A model generated the notes under the pieces. It was given only the letters and a program-made list of their open reading frames with translations, was not told where the DNA came from and ran no database searches. This document shows, in pieces, positions 5,240 to 7,450 of a stretch of 7,450 nt of DNA. How positions within the stretch are numbered: position 1 is the stretch's first letter; the number at the start of each line of letters is the position of its first letter. This DNA comes from JACTUA01 sp035506435 (GTDB taxonomy: Archaea > Halobacteriota > Methanomicrobia > Methanomicrobiales > JACTUA01). Position numbers and translations under genes: made by a program. Location of the stretch: the NCBI GenBank assembly GCA_035506435.1, contig DATJPK010000068.1, positions 1 through 7,450 of the forward strand, read 5' to 3'.

Positions 5240-6211
5240 ATGTCCGGGCAGGGGATCTCGGGGAAGTTCACGGGAGAGGCGCTGAAGGCAGCCCTGGCCG
5301 GGAGGAAAGGGAAGGTGGTGCACCTCACCCATAACGACCTCGACGCTGCAGGATGCGACGCGATCCACCGCCGGAAGTACGGCGAGGTGTTCACCATCTG
5401 GGCCTCGGTCGGGAACTTCCCGTTCATCCTCGCGGCGGTCTCGGAGGTAAAGGGGCGGGGGGACCTCCTCTCCATCACCGACCTCGGGTACCAGCCGGGC
5501 ATCGAGCGGTGGCTGAAGAGAGCGGGCAATGCCGGCTGGAAGATCGAGTGGAGGGACCATCACCGGTGGGAGGACCGGGAGACTGCCATCGTGAGACCAC
5601 TTGCAGGCCTCCTTACCATCGATACCGGCACGTGTGCGACGGGTATCGTGGCGCGGGATCTCGCTGCCGGGGACGAACGGGCCGCCGAGATCGCCACGGT
5701 GGTCTGCGACTACGACCTCTGGCTGAACAGGGACCCGAGGAGCACGGCCCTCGGCCGGATCCTCACGAAACCGGGCCTGCGGGAGTACGTCAGGGACCGG
5801 CTCGTCGAAGGGGTGTTCACCGACCAGCACATCGGGGAGGAGTACAACCGGATCGTCCACGAAATGGAGCGGGACATCAGGAAGAGCATCCGGCATGCGA
5901 AGATTCTCGGGAATAAGTTCCGCATCGTCTTCGTACCACTCTACGGGTACCCGAGCGATACCGCGGCGCAGGTGAGGCAGGCCTTCAGGTCCGATATCGA
6001 GGTGATAGTCTCGCCGACCGGACGGTTCTCCATCAGGTCAGTCCCGGCGATCAGCCACCTCATTGCCAGGAAGTTCGGCGGAGGGGGCCATCCCCATGCC
6101 TCGGGAGGGAGCTTCGACTTCACGCTCCTCGACCGGATCGCCTTCCTCCTCGTGAAAAGGAGTCACCATTTCGACGATCTCGTATCGGTCGCCGAGTCTA
6201 TCGGGGAATAA
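5240..6211 (+). CDS. DHH/DHHA1-family phosphoesterase (NrnB-like)
   Basis: The 323-residue protein carries the full motif set of the DHH superfamily. These are HNDLDAAG with D33 and D35, ITDLG with D81, the name-giving DHH at 106-108 (WRDHHRW), and CDYDLW with D157 and D159; these residues should bind two metal ions such as Mn2+. Near the C-terminus the DHHA1 substrate-binding motif reads FGGGGHPHASGG (279-290). The layout resembles the NrnB group, which degrades short oligoribonucleotides or nucleotide second messengers, rather than the larger RecJ exonuclease; the actual substrate is not shown here. The ATG at 5240 is chosen because a strong TATA box sits 27 bp upstream; there is no Shine-Dalgarno site. 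The last 14 bp overlap the end of the convergent gene. Confidence 0.9.
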   Translation: MSGQGISGKFTGEALKAALAGRKGKVVHLTHNDLDAAGCDAIHRRKYGEVFTIWASVGNFPFILAAVSEVKGRGDLLSITDLGYQPGIERWLKRAGNAGWKIEWRDHHRWEDRETAIVRPLAGLLTIDTGTCATGIVARDLAAGDERAAEIATVVCDYDLWLNRDPRSTALGRILTKPGLREYVRDRLVEGVFTDQHIGEEYNRIVHEMERDIRKSIRHAKILGNKFRIVFVPLYGYPSDTAAQVRQAFRSDIEVIVSPTGRFSIRSVPAISHLIARKFGGGGHPHASGGSFDFTLLDRIAFLLVKRSHHFDDLVSVAESIGE

Positions 6212-6992
6212 CCGCTCTTTCGACCAGGTCTTCCCAGTACTTCCGGCAGTCTTTCTCGCCTTCCCTGCAGTAGCCCCCGAGCGAGAGCCGGCCGGGATCC
6301 AGGTGTTCCAGCGCGGCGAGGAGGTCCACCTCCATTCCATCGAGGACGGAGAGGGAACGCAGGTCATACTCGTCGAGGAGATCGAACGCCGCCGGGAGGA
6401 GCCCACCGGGGACTGCGGCTGAAGTCTGCTGTTCGAGAAGGGAGGGGAGGTTCTCCCGGGCCAGGCCGGGATAGAAGAAGAAGGTCTTTGGGCCGGCGAG
6501 GTGCTCCAGTTCCCCTTCATAGACCTTTTCTCCGATCAGCACATGGCCGCCGGCGCCCGCGTCCCGCATCGCCCGGAAGATCTGCCGGTAGACCCCGCAG
6601 ATCCCCTCGCAGAACTCATCCCGGTCATGGAAGTACCTGTCATGGATACCGAGGAGGTGCGGGCAGGGGACGGCGAACCAGAGTGCCCTTTTCTGCATGG
6701 TGCCCCACCGCGCGTCTTCCTCGACGAGAGCCGGCTGCACGGACGGCTCCGCGGTGAGGGTATCCCCGGTGATTCCCGAAATGGTCTCGAGCACCCGGCC
6801 GCGACAGATGAGCCCGCCGGTGCAGGGCCGGTCCACGCCCCCCTGGGGCTCGAGGGATCTTTCGAGGAGGTACGAGGTGAGGTCCCCCGCGGCCCCCTTC
6901 CTCTCCCTCACCCACCTGGCCAGTTCCTCCACGGACGGCCCGGGCACCTCCGAGCCAAAGGACCTGACCTCCACCCTCCTTGTTCCCGCCAT
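6198..6992 (-). CDS. Unrecognised cysteine-rich protein, 264 residues
   Basis: I do not recognise this family. The reading frame is open over 264 codons, ends in TAG, and shows the third-position G/C bias of the neighbours. The product is soluble, without signal peptide or membrane helix. It holds seven cysteines: C57 and C63, C110 (in VPCPH), C128 and C132 (FCEGIC), C242 and C249. Together with H112, H117 and H122 these could bind a metal or iron-sulfur cluster, but no known spacing is matched. A central region (TFFFYPGLARENLPSLLEQ, about 170-188) and a Leu/Asp-rich C-terminal part (198-232) look globular. The ATG at 6992 is used; an earlier ATG at 7022 or TTG at 7025 would read through the divergent TATA box, and the GTG at 6974 is also possible. 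It is divergent to metG and convergent with the DHH gene. Confidence 0.75.
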   Translation of the reverse strand: MAGTRRVEVRSFGSEVPGPSVEELARWVRERKGAAGDLTSYLLERSLEPQGGVDRPCTGGLICRGRVLETISGITGDTLTAEPSVQPALVEEDARWGTMQKRALWFAVPCPHLLGIHDRYFHDRDEFCEGICGVYRQIFRAMRDAGAGGHVLIGEKVYEGELEHLAGPKTFFFYPGLARENLPSLLEQQTSAAVPGGLLPAAFDLLDEYDLRSLSVLDGMEVDLLAALEHLDPGRLSLGGYCREGEKDCRKYWEDLVERAVIPR

Positions 6993-7003
6993 GCCCTGTA
7001 TCC

Positions 7004-7011
7004 TATTTATA
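7004..7011 (+). promoter_or_regulatory. TATA box of metG, possibly shared with the divergent gene
   Basis: TATTTATA is centred about 29 bp before the metG ATG, giving a leader of only a few bases. It reads as TATAAATA on the other strand, so it could also support minus-strand transcription. A start 26 bp away on that strand would, however, fall just inside the annotated ATG at 6992. Confidence 0.5.
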
Positions 7012-7036
7012 GCGAGGAGCATCAAAAAGCATAGAG

Positions 7037-7450
7037 ATGAGCGATGGACCCATTCTCGTAACCTGCGGGCTCCCTTACACGAACGGTCCGTGCCACCTCG
7101 GCCACCTGCGGACCTACGTCCCCGCCGATTTCTACGTCCGGTTCCTCCGCCGGAGGGGTGAGGAGGTCGTCTTCGTCTGCGGGTCGGACAACCACGGCAC
7201 TCCCATCGTGGTCATGGCCGAGGACCAGGGGGTCTCGCCGAGGGAACTCTCCACCCGGTACCACGAGCACTTCGCCCACATCTTCCGGCGGATGGGCATC
7301 CTCTTCGATCACTTCGGGATGACCGACGGGGAGACGAACCACCGCCGGACCAGGTCCATCGTGAACGCGCTCAAGGAGAACGGGTACATCTACTCGAAGG
7401 TGGTCGAACAGAGCTATTGCCCGAAGTGCAGGCGGTTCCTGCCCGACCGG
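7037..7450 (+). CDS. metG: Methionyl-tRNA synthetase, N-terminal part (cut by the right edge)
   Basis: The first 138 codons are present and the frame is open to the right edge. The product charges tRNA-Met with methionine, using ATP, in the cytosol. It starts with the class I Rossmann strand ILVTCGLPYTNGPCHLGHL, which contains the HIGH signature as HLGH at residues 20-23. FVCGSDNHGTPI (46-57) is the conserved methionine/ATP pocket segment. CPKC (128-131) begins the zinc-binding knuckle of the connective peptide, and the window ends soon after it. The KMSKS loop and anticodon-binding domain lie outside. The ATG at 7037 lies about 29 bp after the TATA box and has only GAG upstream, so translation probably starts on a nearly leaderless mRNA. 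Confidence 0.96.
   Translation, partial: MSDGPILVTCGLPYTNGPCHLGHLRTYVPADFYVRFLRRRGEEVVFVCGSDNHGTPIVVMAEDQGVSPRELSTRYHEHFAHIFRRMGILFDHFGMTDGETNHRRTRSIVNALKENGYIYSKVVEQSYCPKCRRFLPDR

Noticed and set aside
5234..5896. 220-codon minus-strand frame inside the DHH gene
   Set aside because: The plus strand encodes all DHH/DHHA1 motifs here. The antisense frame is low-complexity Pro/Val/Asp-rich text without motifs.

Overview
The window looks like chromosomal DNA from a GC-rich euryarchaeon, most likely a methanogen of the Methanomicrobiales type. That placement is an inference. It rests on archaeal BRE/TATA promoters about 27 bp upstream of several start codons (leaderless genes), GGTGA-type Shine-Dalgarno sites on other genes, a tRNA gene without encoded CCA, and a DHH phosphoesterase and MetG of archaeal character. 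The third codon positions are strongly G/C, so long spurious reading frames run antisense to the real genes.

Layout, left to right. (1) Positions 1-2240, minus strand: a very large tetratricopeptide-repeat (TPR) protein whose C-terminus lies beyond the left edge. It has at least 20 complete, indel-free 34-residue repeats. Its promoter, a possible 9-codon leaderless leader peptide and its ribosome binding site lie at 2241-2306. (2) Positions 2499-3332, minus: a class III extradiol (LigB/YgiD-type) dioxygenase. (3) Positions 3385-3888, minus: a flavodoxin-family protein. (4) A divergent promoter region at 3889-4028 separates these from a plus-strand pair: a small soluble Rieske [2Fe-2S] protein (4029-4334) and a signal-bearing four-helix membrane protein (about 4468-5010). 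The membrane protein has the four helix-borne histidines of a diheme cytochrome b561. (5) Positions 5047-5120, minus: tRNA-Phe(GAA), with its own promoter and T-run terminator. (6) Positions 5240-6211, plus: a DHH/DHHA1 phosphoesterase (NrnB-like), preceded by a TATA box at leaderless distance. (7) Positions 6198-6992, minus: an unrecognised cysteine-rich protein that overlaps the DHH gene tail-to-tail. (8) From 7037, plus: the N-terminal 138 residues of methionyl-tRNA synthetase, running off the right edge.

The middle of the window (2499-5010) holds four redox-type genes: dioxygenase, flavodoxin, Rieske protein and b561-like cytochrome. The most notable point is the Rieske plus b561 pair. 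It could form a small electron-transfer unit between a cytosolic iron-sulfur protein and the membrane. That would be unexpected if the host is one of the methanogens usually described as lacking cytochromes. The flanks carry translation and RNA-turnover housekeeping genes (tRNA-Phe, MetG, DHH phosphoesterase). No mobile element, CRISPR array or rRNA gene was seen.
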